Assembly (NCBI RefSeq): GCF_001659605.2
Contig: NC_035164.2
Location: 8,419,038 to 8,483,037 of the forward strand
Direction: 5' to 3'
Length of the DNA: 64,000 nucleotides
Source: Manihot esculenta
Lineage: Eukaryota > Streptophyta > Magnoliopsida > Malpighiales > Euphorbiaceae
The notes below the pieces were generated by a model. It was not told the origin of the DNA. It ran no database searches and saw only the letters and a program-made list of their open reading frames with translations. Positions 21,718-34,134 of the stretch are shown here, one piece after another (the stretch's first letter is position 1; each line of letters begins with the position of its first letter). The translations under genes were made by a program, and so were the position numbers.

Positions 21718-23949
21718 TGTAACGACCCGGAAACTGGACCGCTACCGGCGCTAGGATCCAGATCGACATAAGGTCGCCGGGACCCGTAGCAAGCCAAACA
21801 TACATCCTGAATACCTGTCAAATCCCATACATGATCACACAAATATATAAACATGAGAACTTTTCCTTTTCTTTTACCAAGCTCAACCTGTGCATGCACA
21901 TAAACATAAACATAAATCACACACTAGAGTCTCATCACATGCTCCAATGGGGTATCTCATCAAACATCAAGTTTGGTTGAACTTATACATCATAAAACAT
22001 AGATCATGTATATACATGGGATTAATCAAACATACTATGGTCAAGCATAATTTTAATCCTCAATATCAATATTACATAACATGACTGATCATAACCTTAC
22101 ATCATTTTACAAATCATCATGTCCACATCTAACTATTACAAATCACAAGACTTTACTCTTCATGACTCCTTGAACTAGCCCGTACCTGCAAACCTGGGGG
22201 ATATAGGGAAAGGGGTGAGCTACTAGAGCCCAGTGAGAAAAATACTAAAACATTTAAAACGTATGCCATCATGTAATGCATCATATCACAGACAAATCAC
22301 ATCAATGGTGAACCTATCACCAAATAGTCCCAGCATCATATCCGTGCCAGGCCGTAGAATGGGGTCTTGGTCTTCCTGTCATGTCATAACATTACTTACC
22401 ATTGCCCCAGGGCCTCATCTGGGCACCTGGTCTTCGCGTTCCATACAGTGCCAGGCCGTAGAATAGGGTCCTGGTCTTTCATACCATGCCAGGCTGTAGA
22501 ATGGGGTCTTGGTCTTTCCTCAGGGACTAATTGGATCATACAGCATTCACCCACATCCATAACAAAGAATGCAGTGCAACATATTCGTGGATTCTAATGC
22601 AACAACCTATTATATCACATGGCATTCGTGATGCATGATTCATGCTAAAACTTGCATTAATGTAAAACATAAGGTTTATTCTACTCACCTCAGGCTAACT
22701 CTGACAATGAACTGAAGCAGCTGACTCACTGCAGGGGTCCTCGGTTCCTTGGATTCGAACCTACACAGGTGGACTCAAATAAGGGACCAAACATACTAGA
22801 ACATGACTCTAAAAATATCCCCCAAAAAGCCCCTAAAACACCTCAAAACATCCATGGAAAACATGCAAAGGAAGGCTGAATAGGGCACTTTCGGCGGCAG
22901 GTTCGGCGGCCGAAAGTCCCTCCAGAGCCGAAAGTCATGCAGGTTCGGCGGCACCTTCGGCGGCCGAAAGTGCCCTCCAGAGACGAAAGTCCATTTTCGG
23001 GGGCAGGCTTCGGCAACAGAAAGGCTTGCCTCACAGACAGGTTCGGCTGCCGAACCTGGTTTCTCCCAAAGGGCAGAAACTCAGCTCTTCAATGCACACT
23101 TTCCTCCCAAACCTTCCAAACAAGCAACCAACTCAACCAAAACATGCATACTCACATACATCAACACCTAGGGGTCTCAAACTATTCTAAACCCCAACTA
23201 CAACACATCAAACATACACAAATAACATACATTATCCACAAGTTCACATAGAACCTAACCAAGCTCATCTACCCTAAACATGCATTTCTACCCCATGAAT
23301 CAACTTAAAACTTACTTAAAACATACTATAAGCTCAAGATCGGCTCTTACCTCTTGAAGATCGAGAGAGAGACGACCTAAACTTGGAGAAACAAGGAAAA
23401 GAGCTCCTGAGTCTTCCAAGCCTCAAAACTTGCTTTAATGCTCAAAAATCTTCAAAACAAAGTGAAAACCCATGGAAATCATGAAAGATTTGAAGAAAAG
23501 GACTCAAAATCGGTGAGGGACGGCGGAGAACTCATCTTGGCCGAAAATGGGGAGAAAAGCTCGCCCATTCAGACAAGGGGACCCTTTTATAGGTGGCTGG
23601 CCAGGCCACTTTCGGGGGCCTAACGTGCCTCCGCATGCATGCCATGTTCGGCGGCCGAACATAAGGTTCGGCGGCCGAACCTGGACTTCCCTTACTTATG
23701 CCTTCGGGGGCCTAAAGCACTCCCGAAGTGCATGCATGTTAGGCGGCCGAACTTATGGTTCGGCGGCCGAACCTGAGTCTTCCTCACAAGACTAATTTCA
23801 TTCAAAACCTAATTTCTTTCTTGCTTAAAATCATAAAATACATTAAAAAATTTTATGAAAACATGGTTTTACCCTTCTAGAGGTTTTCGACATTCGAGAT
23901 TCCACCGGACGGTAGGAATTTCGATACCGGAGTCTAGCCGGGTATTACA
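21718..23949 (-). mobile_element. Solo LTR A (2232 bp) inside gypsy element 1
   Basis: Runs TGTAACGACC to GGTATTACA, so it is inverted relative to its host. The flanks are AAGTC (21713-21717) and GAGTC (23950-23954), a 5-bp duplication with one change. No internal retroelement sequence remains, as expected after LTR-LTR recombination. It contains the palindrome blocks and repeated units GTGCCAGGCCGTAGAATGGG (22344, 22449, 22487). The host protease frame resumes right after it. Confidence 0.9.
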
Positions 23950-23954
23950 GAGTC

Positions 23955-25731
23955 AGTCTGCCAGTATAGTCCAGTCTTTGTGGAGGGAAGATGCCTTTCT
24001 GCCGACCTTGTGGTTCTAGATTTGACAGATTTTGACATCATTCTAGGGATGGATTGGCTATCTACCCATGGTGCTACCTTGGACTGCAGAGACAAGGTAG
24101 TCAAGTTCAGATGTCAGGATGGGTCAGAGGTTGTCTTCAGAGGAGACAGGGGGAGTACACCTAGAGGTTTGATATCAGCCCTTCAGGCTCGTAGGTTGCT
24201 CAGGAGGGGTTGTTAGGGTTTTCTAGCTCATGTGAGAGAGCTGGATAGTCATGTCAGAGAGCCCGCCTCAGTGCCTGTGGTCAGTGAGTTCTTAGACGTT
24301 TTCCCAGACGAGCTGCCAAATCTACCGCCTGCTAGGGAGATAGAGTTCGAAATTGAGTTGATGCCTGGAACTAGACCGATCTCTATCCCTCCCTACAGGA
24401 TGGCACCAGCAGAATTGAAGGAGCTTAAGGAGCAGTTGCAAGAGTTGGTAGATAGAGGCTTCATCCGACCGAGTACCTCACCTTGGGGTGCTCCAGTGCT
24501 ATTTGTGAAAAAGAAGGATGGATCTCTCAGACTTTGTATCGACTACAGGCAGTTGAACAAGGTCACTACCAAGAATAAGTACCCGTTGCCGAGGATCGAT
24601 GATCTATTCGACCAGCTAGCAGGAGCAGGTTGTTTCTCCAAAATAGATCTGAGATCTGGGTACCATCAGCTGAGGATAAGAGAAGAGGATGTGCCAAAGA
24701 CGGCGTTTAGAACCAGATATGGGCACTATGAGTTCCTTGTGATGCCGTTCGGGTTAACCAATGCCCTTGCAGCATTCATGGATCTCATGAACAGAGTATT
24801 TAGCCAGTACCTGGATCACTTTGTTATTGTCTTCATAGATGATATCTTAGTGTATTCCAGGAATGCAGAGGAGCATGCCCATCATCTGAGGTTAGTTCTG
24901 CAAACCTTGAGGGAACACGGCTTGTATGCCAAGTTCTCCAAGTGTGAGTTATGGCTGAGGAGCATTTCATTCTTGGGGCACGTTGTGTCAGAAAATGGAA
25001 TTGAGGTAGACCCCAAGAAAGTGAAAGCTGTAGCTAACTGGCCTAGACCCACTAGAGTGACAAAGATCAAGAGCTTCTTGGGTTTGGCAGATTACTACAG
25101 GAGGTTCGTCCAGGACTTCTCTAAGATTGCAGCTCCTATGACCAGACTGACTAAGAAGAACCAGAGGTTTGTGTGGACCGACCAGTGTGAAGAAAGTTTT
25201 GAGGAGCTCAAGAAGAGGTTGACTTCAGCACCAGTGTTAGCTCTGTCAACTAGTAATGAAGACTTCTCAGTGTATTGTGATGCGTCCCGTGTGGGACTGG
25301 GTTGTGTGCTAATGCAGAATGAAAGGGTGATTGCTTATGCTTCTAGGCAGCTGAAGAAGCACGAGTTGAATTACCCTACACATGACCTAGAGATGGCAGC
25401 AGTAAGCTTTGCACTCAAGATGTGGAGGCATTACCTTTACGGGGTAAAATGTGAGATCTTCACAGATCATAAGAGCCTGCAGTACATCCTGAGTCAGAGA
25501 GAGCTGAATATGAGGCAGAGAAGATGGGTAGAACTGCTCAGTGACTATGATTGCAAGATCCAGTACCATCCGGGTAAGGCGAATGTTGTGGCAGACGCCT
25601 TAAGCCGGAAATCACTTGGCAGTTTGTCCCATATTTCAGCAGAGAGGAGGCCAGTAGTGAGGGAGTTCTTCGAGCTCATCAATGAAGGTCTACAGTTGGA
25701 GTTGTCTGGTACAGGTGCTTTGATAGCCTAG
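23955..25731 (+). pseudogene. Gypsy element 1 protease end, reverse transcriptase and RNase H
   Basis: The frame resumes with VEGRCLSADLVVLDLTDFDI and ILGMDWLSTHGA, the end of the protease region, and meets a stop at 24214. RT follows: [40 protein letters not shown], the catalytic FIDD at 24832-24843, then [16 protein letters not shown]. RNase H ([19 protein letters not shown] ... [15 protein letters not shown] ... VVADALSRK) ends before a TAG at 25729. LTNALAAF replaces the usual LTNAPAAF. Apart from the stops the domains look whole. Confidence 0.94.
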
Positions 25732-27174
25732 ATGAGAGTGGCACCCATGTTTCTAGAGCAGGTGGCTTAGAAACAGCACGAGGACCTAAAGTTAGTGAAG
25801 ATTGCCAGGACTGTTCAGTCAGGCAAGAACGAAGAGTTCAGGTTTGACGGTAAGGGGATCCTCCGCCATGGGAATAGATTATGTGTACCAGATGACGTGG
25901 GACTGAAGGGAGACATTATGAGAGAGGCTCATAATGCCAGATACAGTGTTCACCCGGGAGCCACCAAAATGTATCAAGATCTGAAGAGAGTATATTGGTG
26001 GCCAACTATGAAGAGAGAAGTGGCACAGTTTGTGTCAGCCTGTGAAATATGTGAGAGGGTGAAACTGGAACATCAGAAGCCGGCTGGAATGCTTAACCCA
26101 CTACCCATTCCAGAGTGGAAATGGGAGAATATTGCTATGGACTTCGTGGTGGCATTACCAGTAGCGTCCAACAGGTTAGACTCTATATGGGTGATTGTGG
26201 ACAGACTGACCAAATCTGCTCACTTCATCCCTGTCAGGAGTGGCTATTCTGTGGACAAGTTGGCGCAGGTGTATGTAGATGAGGTTGTCAGGTTGCATGG
26301 GGTTCCTGTTTCAATAGTGTCTGATAGAGGACCCCAGTTCACCTCCAAGTTTTGGCGGAGTCTGCAGAATGCTATGGGTACCAGGTTGGATTTTAGCACT
26401 GCTTTCCATCCTCAGACGGACGGACAATCAGAGAGGACCATCCAAACAATAGAGGATATGCTCAGAATGTGTGTGCTAGATTTTGGCGGTTCTTGGAGGC
26501 AGCATCTACCTTTGGTTGAGTTTGCTTACAATAACAGTCATCATGCTAGCATCGGAATGGCTCCATATGAAGCTTTATATGGAAGGAAATGCAGATCGCC
26601 TGTCTGTTGGGAAGAAGTTGGAGAAAAGGCCTTAGCAGGGCCTGAACTAGTAGAGATCACCAGCAGAGTGGTGCCCATAATCAGAGAAAGGATCAAGACT
26701 GCTGCAAGCAGGCAAAAGAGTTATGCAGATGTCCGCAGAAGGCAAGTAGAGTTTCAGGAGGGAGATTTGGTATTGCTCAAGGTGTCTCCAATGAAAGGGG
26801 TGATTCGGTTCAAGAAGAAAGGTAAGCTAGCTCCACGGTACATCGGACCCTTTGAAATCTTGCAAAAGATTAGGAATGTATCGTATAAGTTGGACTTACC
26901 TGCTTCTATGGAGAGAATCCATCCAGTTTTCCATGTTTCCATGTTAAGAAAGTTCGTGTCAGATCCGAGCAAGGTTCTTAGTGAGCCTGATGTGGAGATC
27001 CAAGAAGATCTCACCTATGTTGAGCAGCCAGTGTGGATCATAGACACCCAGATTAGAAAGTTGAGAAACAAGGAAATCCCGATGGTGAAAGTCCTTTGGA
27101 ATCACCACAACATTGAGGAGTGTACCTGGGAGACACGGGAGTCCATGCTCCAGCAATATCCTCATCTCTTTTAA
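25732..27174 (+). pseudogene. Gypsy element 1 integrase with C-terminal chromodomain-like tail
   Basis: Same frame as RT. After a second stop near 25768 it is open to 27174. It has the HHCC zinc finger (HPGATKMYQDLKRVYWWPTM, CEICERVK), the catalytic core with MDFVVALP, SDRGPQFTSKFWRSLQ and HPQTDGQSERTIQTIEDMLR (D, D, E), then a GPFEIL-type C-terminal block. The tail PVWIIDTQIRKLRNKEIPMV ... WNHHNIEECTWE is a chromodomain-like module of plant chromoviruses, thought to steer integration to certain chromatin. Confidence 0.94.
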
Positions 27175-27257
27175 AGTAAGTGTTATGTGTTTTCTGTGAA
27201 TGTTTATGTTTTATGCCATGCTATGTTTGTTTGGTGAACATTCGGGAACGAATGTTC

Positions 27258-27272
27258 TTAAGGGGGGAAGAA
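27258..27272 (+). promoter_or_regulatory. Polypurine tract of gypsy element 1
   Basis: TTAAGGGGGGAAGAA directly precedes the 3' LTR, the expected plus-strand primer. Confidence 0.88.
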
Positions 27273-29661
27273 TGTAATACCCGGCTAGACTCCGGTATCG
27301 GAATTCCTACCGTCCGGTGGAATCTCGGATGTCGAAAAACTCTAGAAGGGTAAAACCATATTTTCCTAAAATGTTTTAATGTATTTTATGGTTTTAAGCA
27401 AGAAAGGAAATTGAGTTTTGAATGAAAAAGACTAAGGAGGCATTTCCAGGTTCGGCCGCCGAACCTCAAGTTCGGCCGCCGAACATTGGATAGTATAGGG
27501 GGGCAAGTTAGGCTTCCGAAAGTTTCAAAGGTTCGGCCGCCGAACCTCAAGTTCGGCCGCCGAACTTACATGAGTTTTGGAGGCACTTTAGGCTACCGAA
27601 AGGTGGTCTGACAACCCCTATAAAAGGGCTCTACGGCCGAAACGGGTGAGTTTTCTCCCCATTTTCGGCCACAGTGAGTCCCTGCTCTCCCATGGTTCGT
27701 TTTTGATGTTTTTCCTCCGATCTTTCATGTTTTAACAAGCTTTATGTTGATTTGAAGATATTTGAATAAAAAGAGCAAGTTTTGAAGCTTGGAGACCAAA
27801 GAATTGATTTCTCCCCATCTCCGAGCTAGGATCGTCTCTCCTCTCGTTCTTCAAGAGGTAAGAGTAGATCCATAGTTCATTTCATGTTTTAAGCAAGTTT
27901 TATGAAGTTTCTTGAGGTAGAAATGCATGTGTAGGTTTATGATGAGTTTTTGGTTAAATGTGTGTTTATGAACAATGTATGTTGAATATGCATGTTTGAT
28001 GTGTTTTGGTTGGGGTTTAAGTTAGTTTGAGACCCCTATGTGCTTGTTGGCTTGAGTTTGCTTGTTGTAGAATAGGTAAATGCATGTTGAATGAGTTGGG
28101 AGGCTTTTGTGCATGTTGGAGCTGAGTTTCTGCCCTTTGGGAAGAACTCAGGTTCGGCAGCCGAAGGCTCTTTCAGCCGCCGACTTCGGCTGCCGAACCT
28201 GCCTGTGGAAGCCAACTTTTGACTGTCGAACCTTGCCCCCGAAAGTGGACTTTCGGCTTTGGAAGGGAGTTTCGGCCGCCGAAGGTGCCGCCAAACATGC
28301 ATGAGTTTCTTCTCTGGAGGGAACCTTCGGCCGCCGAAAGTGCCGCCGAAGGTGCATGACTTTCGGCTCTGGAGGGACTTTCGGCCGCCGAACCTGCCGC
28401 CGAACCTGCCGCTGAAAGTGTCCTGTTCAGCCCTCCTTTGCATGATTTCTATGATTGTTTTAAGGTGTTTTAGGGGGTTTTTGGGGAGTATTTTAGAGTT
28501 ATGTTCTTGGATGTTTGGTCCCTCACTTAAGTCCACCTATGTAGGTTCGGACCCGAGGAACCGAGGACCTCAGCAGTGAGATAGCTGCTTCGGAGTCATT
28601 AGAGCTTCAGCCAAAGGTGAGTGGAATAACTCTTTATGTTTTAAAGCAAATAAATAAATTTTGAGCATGATACATGCATCACGTATGCCATGAGATTTAC
28701 TAGGTTGGTTGCATTAGAATTCACGAATATGTTGCATTGCATAACTTGATGATGATGTGGATGGATGTTGAATGATCCTTTAGTCCTCGTATGTTATGGT
28801 ATGATGATGATACGGTACGGAAGACCAGTGAGGCCCATTCTACGTCCCTGGCACTATGGTAAGAGAAAGACCAATGAGGTCCATTCTACGCCCCTGGCAC
28901 AGTTGGAATGTTATGTTATGTTATGCTATGGTAAGAGAAAGACCAGTGAGACCCATTCTACGCACCTGGCATGATTGGACTATGTTGAGGACTATTGGTG
29001 ATAAGTCCATCCTTGATGTGATTTGTTTGTGCTGTGTTGCATTTCATGAAAGCATGAAAGATAAATTGAATGTTTTACTATTCTGCTCACTGGGCTTTAT
29101 AGCTCACCCCTCTTCCTTAACCCCCAGGTTTGCAAGTACAGGGTAGACCAGGAGGTCAGCAGGAGTAGAGTTATGTTATTGTAATAGCTAGATGTGGACA
29201 TGAATATGAATGTGATGTAATGTAAAAGTATAGTATAGATATGTAACGTAATGATGCTTATGGAAGTTTAGAGTTGTGCTTGACCATAGTATGTTGTTAA
29301 TCCCTTTGTGGTACATGATCTTAAATGTTTAATGATGATTATGTAAACCAAGCTTAATGTATGTTATGTTACCCCATTGGAGTATATGATGAGGACTCCA
29401 GTGAGAGGTTTTATGTTATGAGTTGTGCATGCACAGGTTGAGCTTGGTGAATGAATGAAAGAATGAATGAAAGAAAGAATGAAAGAATGAAAGAATGAAT
29501 GAATGAATAGATGAGAAAGTTTTAAATTTTTATGTAATTGTTGATCATGTATGGGATTAAACAGGTGTACAGGATGAATGTTTGGCTTGCTACGGGTCCC
29601 GGTGGCCTTAAGCCGATCTGGATCCTAGCGCCGGTAGCGGTCCGGTTTCCGGGTCGTTACA
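27273..29661 (+). repeat. Gypsy element 1, 3' LTR (2389 bp)
   Basis: Begins TGTAATACCCGG and ends GTCGTTACA. Very similar to 17314-19657 along its length, including the TATA box (27619-27626), leader palindromes (28150-28420), GACCAGTGAGGCCC repeats (28823-28965) and GAAT microsatellite. Extra palindrome copies at 27540-27570 account for much of the length difference. Confidence 0.92.
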
Positions 29662-29666
29662 GAACA

Positions 29667-29882
29667 TATCCTTCGGCGGTCGAACCTGCAATTTGTCCCC
29701 TTGGTCTTTTCCTTTCAAAACCCAATTCCTTTGCATTCAAAACCATAAAACACTTAAAAAAACATTTTGAAAACCTTTCTCTTGCCCTTCAAAGAAACTC
29801 CGACATTCTCGAATTCCCGATTCCAACGGAGATTCCGCCGGAAAGTCAGAATTTTGATGCCGGTGTCTAGCTAGGTATTACA
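29667..29882 (-). repeat. Gypsy element 2, 3' LTR, remaining part
   Basis: Continues the LTR cut at 17313. It matches 38213-38448 of the other LTR and ends GTATTACA next to the polypurine tract. Confidence 0.85.
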
Positions 29883-29898
29883 TTCTCCTCCCCTTAAG
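29883..29898 (-). promoter_or_regulatory. Polypurine tract of gypsy element 2
   Basis: The plus strand TTCTCCTCCCCTTAAG reads CTTAAGGGGAGGAGAA on the coding strand, immediately before the 3' LTR. Confidence 0.8.
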
Positions 29899-29989
29899 AA
29901 TATTCGTCCTCGAATGTTCCTCAACGAAACATATGCATACACAACAAAACACAACACATAAACTCTAGCCTAAAAAGAAACACGATACC

Positions 29990-32267
29990 ATTGGAGTACG
30001 CACTTCCGGTCTCCCAGACGCACTTTTCATACTGAGGTGATTCTGAGGGACCTTCTCCATCGGGAAATCCTTGTTCCTCTATTCTCTAATCTGTGTGTCA
30101 ATGATTCGCACTATCTGCTCAATATAGGTGAGATCTCCTGCGATCTCGACCTTTGGTTCCTTAAGAACCTCACTCGGATCTGACACGAACTTACACATTT
30201 TAGGAACATGGAAAACCGAATGGATCTCTTCCATTGAAATAGGTAAATCTAGCGTGTAGAATACATTCCCATTCCTTTGCAGGATTTCAAAGGATCAGAT
30301 GTATCTCAGAGCTAAGTTACCCTTCTTCGCATAAGGGATCACCTTCTCTTTAGAAGACACCTCCAGCAATACCATAACCTTCCCTTGAACCTGAACGAAC
30401 TTCTGCTGCGCACTCTGATAAAAAATTTTCTCCCTTCTGGAGCTCTACACACTTCCTGCGTACATCTACCTACCACTTCTGCTGACTCACAGCAGTTCTG
30501 CTTGTTTTCCTGACCACTGACATTATCTCTACTGTTATACATGATAAACTGCCAAGCGAATTTCGACTGAGAACATCTCATCTGCCTCACCCAGAAGATA
30601 CTAAATCTTGAAATCAGAGTCGCTAAGCAGTTCTACCCATTACCTCTGCCTAAGATTCATCTCTTTTGGACTCCAGATGTACCGCAAGCTCCTTTGATCT
30701 CAAAAGATCTCACATCTTACCCCTAACGGTTATTGCAGCCACATATCGAGTGCAAAGTCTACAACTACCATCTCTAGATCATGTGTAGGATAATTCAACT
30801 CATGCTTCTTCAGCTACCTAGAAACATAAGTCCTGCCACTTGTATTAACACACAATCTAGTTCCACCAGGGACGCATCACAGAACACTGTGAACTCCCTA
30901 TTACTGGTAGTCAGAAGGACCACCGATGCTGACATCAATCTTTTCTTCAGTTCTTCACAACTCTTTTAGAGAAGTTCTGAACGAACCTCCTGTAGTAACC
31001 TGCCAAACCCAAGAAGCTCTTGAATCTCCGTCTCTGTAGTGGGTTTGGACCAGTTAGCTACAGCTTCTACCTTCTTGGGGTCCACTTCGATTCCTTTTTC
31101 TGATATCACATACCCCAAGAATGAAATGCTCCTCAACCAGAATTCACCCCTGAAGAACTTGGCATACAAGCCATGTTCCTTCAAGGTCTGCGACACTATC
31201 TTCTGATAATGGGCATTATTCTCTGTGTTTCTGGAACTCACCACGGTATGGTCAATACCGAAGTGATCTAGATTCTCACTAAAAACTCTGCTTATGAGAT
31301 CCACGAAAGCTGTAGGGGCATTATTTAACCCGAATGGCACTCTAAGACCTCATAGTTCCCATAACTCATCCTGAACACTATTTTTAGCTCATCTTCTACT
31401 CTCATTCTTAACTGATAGTACCTAGATCTCAGATCTATTGTGAAAAGACAACTGGTTACTACTGGCTGGTCTAAAATAGATCGTCGATCTAAGGTAACAG
31501 ATACTTACTCTTGGTAGTGACCTTGTCTAACGACTTGCAGTCGATACAAAGCCTTAAGGATTCATCCTTTCTTCTCATGAACAACTCTAGAGTACTCCAA
31601 AGTGAGATACTCGATCGCATGAAATCCTTGTCTACCAACTCTTACAACTACTCTTTCTACTTCTTTACTCTGCAGGTGCCATCCTGTAGGGAGTGGTAAA
31701 GACGGGTCTGATTCCCATCATTACTTTTAAGCTCAACCTCTATTGCCCTATCAGATGGTAAACCTAGCAGCTTGTCTGGAAAAACATCTAAGACTCTCTG
31801 ACTACGGGCACTGAAACTGGTTCCCCCGATCTGACTGCTATGCTCCCCTAACAGGAGCAAGAAACCCCTGACACTCTCTCCTGAACAGCCTACGAGCCTA
31901 TAAGGTTGATAGCAAACCTCTAGGCACCTCTACACTATCCCATCAAAAGACTACCTTTGATCCATCCTGATCTCTGAACAAGACTACCCTGCCTCTGCTA
32001 TCTAGGGTAGTACTATGAGCAGCTAGCCAATCCACCCCTAGAATGACATCAAACAGTCACTCTAGAACCACTAGGTCAGCTGGAAGGCACCTACTCACAA
32101 CAACCTCTAAACTCGACTGGCAGACTGACTCTGCCACTGATGGATCACACTTGGGTCCCTTGACCCAAAGAGGACACTCTAATCCCAGAAGCTATCAAAC
32201 CCATACTCTCTACGGCTCTCAAAGCACTAAGGAAAGAGAAACATCAGGGTTCATAAAAGCATACACA
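29990..32267 (-). pseudogene. Gypsy element 2 pol remnant
   Basis: Read leftwards, the pieces are: a protease relic in which the catalytic D-P-G block of element 1 is replaced by N-P-D, then DVILGVDWLAAHSTTLDSRG (about 32055-31995), RT (MPFGLNNAPTAFVDLISRVF at 31340, SFLGYVISEKGIEVDP), an RNase H relic (TSNREFTVFCDASL near 30890), then an abrupt jump to the integrase C-terminal and chromodomain region (30400-30000). The YIDD box reads GIDHTVV, and the integrase zinc finger and catalytic core are missing. Stops and frameshifts are frequent. This element could not supply its own enzymes. Confidence 0.88.
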
Positions 32268-33881
32268 TCAAAACATAAGGGAGTGAAAATTACCTGTCAC
32301 CGCCATATCCGATGTGTCAACCGCCTGCTGCGACAAGGTGAAGATCCGTGCTGGAGCTGATGGACCTTCACTCGAGGAACCTGCTGAAGAAGGAGCTATC
32401 CCCCTCCCTCTGCCTCTGCCCTGCGCCATGGCTAGAGCTCCTGGCTGAGCCACTCTGTCTGAAACTGTCTGCTGGGACCGTGTTACCAAGGTCGCGGTGG
32501 GACACTCACGTGCCATGTGCCCCTCCTGTCCGCACCTGAAACATGCCGTTGTCCCAACCAGACAGACTCCCTTGTGCAGCCTACCGCACCTAGGACATCT
32601 GGAGTCGTCCAAACCAGAACTCAAACCATCACCTCTTCCCATACTAGACTTTATCCGATTCCAGAACTTATTCTTCTTCGATCTTCTGAAGCCTCTATCT
32701 CCTTTCTTACTCTTTATGACAGCCTCGCTCAGAGGGGAGAGATTAACCTCACTTGTCCTCGGGATTTTGGAACCCGAAGACTGTGCCACATGTTGCTTAA
32801 CTGTCCCTTGAATGATGGCACTAGCCTCCATCTTCCTGGATGCATCCACTATAGCGTGGAAACTCTCACTCTCTGCAGCTAAAATCAGGGAGGAATACCT
32901 AGAGTGAAGTCTCATGGTATACCTCCTAGCTTTCTTCTGATTTGAATCATATGCTTGCCCCACGTACTGGAGTAGATCAAGGAACTTGTCGGTGTACTCA
33001 TCTACACTCATACTCTCTGTCTGCCTTAGCTGCTCAAACTCAATCACCTTAAGCTCCCTTGAACTGTCTGGTAAAGCCCATCCTGCAAACTCATTGGCAA
33101 ACTGCTCCCAGGATAAGCTTTCCAACTTTGGGTCCACATAGTTTTTGAACCATTCTCTTGCTTTCTTGCATTTCACTGTGAACCCTGCCATCTGAATGGC
33201 TCTACTATCACTTGCTCCCAACTCATCTGTTAACATCTTCACCATTCTGAGATACTCAAAAGGGTCATCACCTGATTCAAACTTGGAGGCATCCAATTTT
33301 AGGTAATCCGTCATCTTTACTTTATCCCCAACTGATGAGCTAGGTTTGGGTAGTTGAACATCAGGGATAACTGGTTCTACTGGTGGTGGAGGAGGTGCAG
33401 CAGTCCCTGGGTTAGGGTTTGTTGGACCTGGGTAGAATGATGAGGGTGGAAACATGGGATACTGTGGGTAAAAGGGAGGATAGGGCATGAAGGTGGAGTA
33501 TGGATAGTAACTGGAGTACTCCGATGTGCCTCCCATCGGATACCCCGGGCCCTGTGGATAGGGTTGGTACTGGGGTGGGTGAACAAAACCCGAGGCCTGA
33601 GTGCCTCCTTGGGACACTTCCATACCCTCTTCTGACATACTCATGCCCACACTACTATCTCTTCTTTGATCCTCTTCTTCTGATTCCCCCACATCTTCTG
33701 ACATTCTACCAAAAACTGATCCCCTCCTGAGTGCATCAAAAGACCTTCTAGGGTCTCTTGATATTCTCTCTCTGCTTGACCTACAAGACCTTGCCCTTTG
33801 CAGAGCAGGGGGATGGGCATCCATGCCCTCATTCTCAGGTGGAGCTTCAATCAATCTAGCAGATCGACGAGTTTCTCTCAT
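32268..33881 (-). CDS. Gypsy element 2 gag, uninterrupted 537-codon ORF
   Basis: Starts MRETRRSARLIEAPPENEGM. A Pro/Tyr-rich region (residues about 110-170) is followed by the retrotransposon gag domain (about 190-350; SLSWEQFANEFAGWALPDSS, VIEFEQLRQTESMSVDEY), a basic linker, a CPRCGRLHKGVC knuckle and a CCHC knuckle CFRCGQEGHMAREC near residue 450. Gag packages element RNA. It ends after MAVTGNF where the protease frame has decayed. It is the only long gag of this family in the window without a stop, although its own pol is ruined. Whether it is expressed cannot be judged here. Confidence 0.88.
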   Translation of the reverse strand: MRETRRSARLIEAPPENEGMDAHPPALQRARSCRSSRERISRDPRRSFDALRRGSVFGRMSEDVGESEEEDQRRDSSVGMSMSEEGMEVSQGGTQASGFVHPPQYQPYPQGPGYPMGGTSEYSSYYPYSTFMPYPPFYPQYPMFPPSSFYPGPTNPNPGTAAPPPPPVEPVIPDVQLPKPSSSVGDKVKMTDYLKLDASKFESGDDPFEYLRMVKMLTDELGASDSRAIQMAGFTVKCKKAREWFKNYVDPKLESLSWEQFANEFAGWALPDSSRELKVIEFEQLRQTESMSVDEYTDKFLDLLQYVGQAYDSNQKKARRYTMRLHSRYSSLILAAESESFHAIVDASRKMEASAIIQGTVKQHVAQSSGSKIPRTSEVNLSPLSEAVIKSKKGDRGFRRSKKNKFWNRIKSSMGRGDGLSSGLDDSRCPRCGRLHKGVCLVGTTACFRCGQEGHMARECPTATLVTRSQQTVSDRVAQPGALAMAQGRGRGRGIAPSSAGSSSEGPSAPARIFTLSQQAVDTSDMAVTGNFHSLMF

Positions 33882-34122
33882 CCTGCTTCTGAAAGCACAA
33901 CATCACGCATAACATCAAATGATCCATGTGAGAACACATGACGCCACAATACATACATAACATATCATTAATGCACATGCATCTCATCATGGCATTTCAC
34001 ATCATCATGCAAGACAGGACTCCACATCCTATCCTAGTGGACATGATTTTTCCTATTGTGCTTGCCCTTCTATAACCTCTCTGAGCCCGACACACTATAG
34101 GTCCGACCATATGAACCTAGGA

Positions 34123-34134
34123 CTCTGATACCAA
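34123..34134 (-). promoter_or_regulatory. Primer-binding site of gypsy element 2
   Basis: The coding strand reads TGGTATCAGAGT two bases inside the LTR boundary at 34137. This is initiator tRNA-Met complementary with one change. Confidence 0.8.

Larger units (their letters stand above)
17314..29661 (+). mobile_element. Gypsy element 1: Ty3/gypsy chromovirus (plus strand)
   Basis: LTRs are 17314-19657 and 27273-29661. The target duplication is GAACG (17309-17313) and GAACA (29662-29666), one base decayed. A primer-binding site, a gag-pol frame and a polypurine tract lie in the right order. The polyprotein order gag, protease, RT, RNase H, integrase, C-terminal chromodomain-like tail, together with LTRs above 2 kb, fits the Del/Tekay chromovirus group. 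It is broken by a solo LTR (21718-23949) and six in-frame stops. Confidence 0.93.

Noticed and set aside
32043..32882. Plus-strand ORFs opposite the gypsy 2 gag
   Set aside because: The minus strand carries the gag domain and zinc knuckles; the plus-strand ORFs are shadows.
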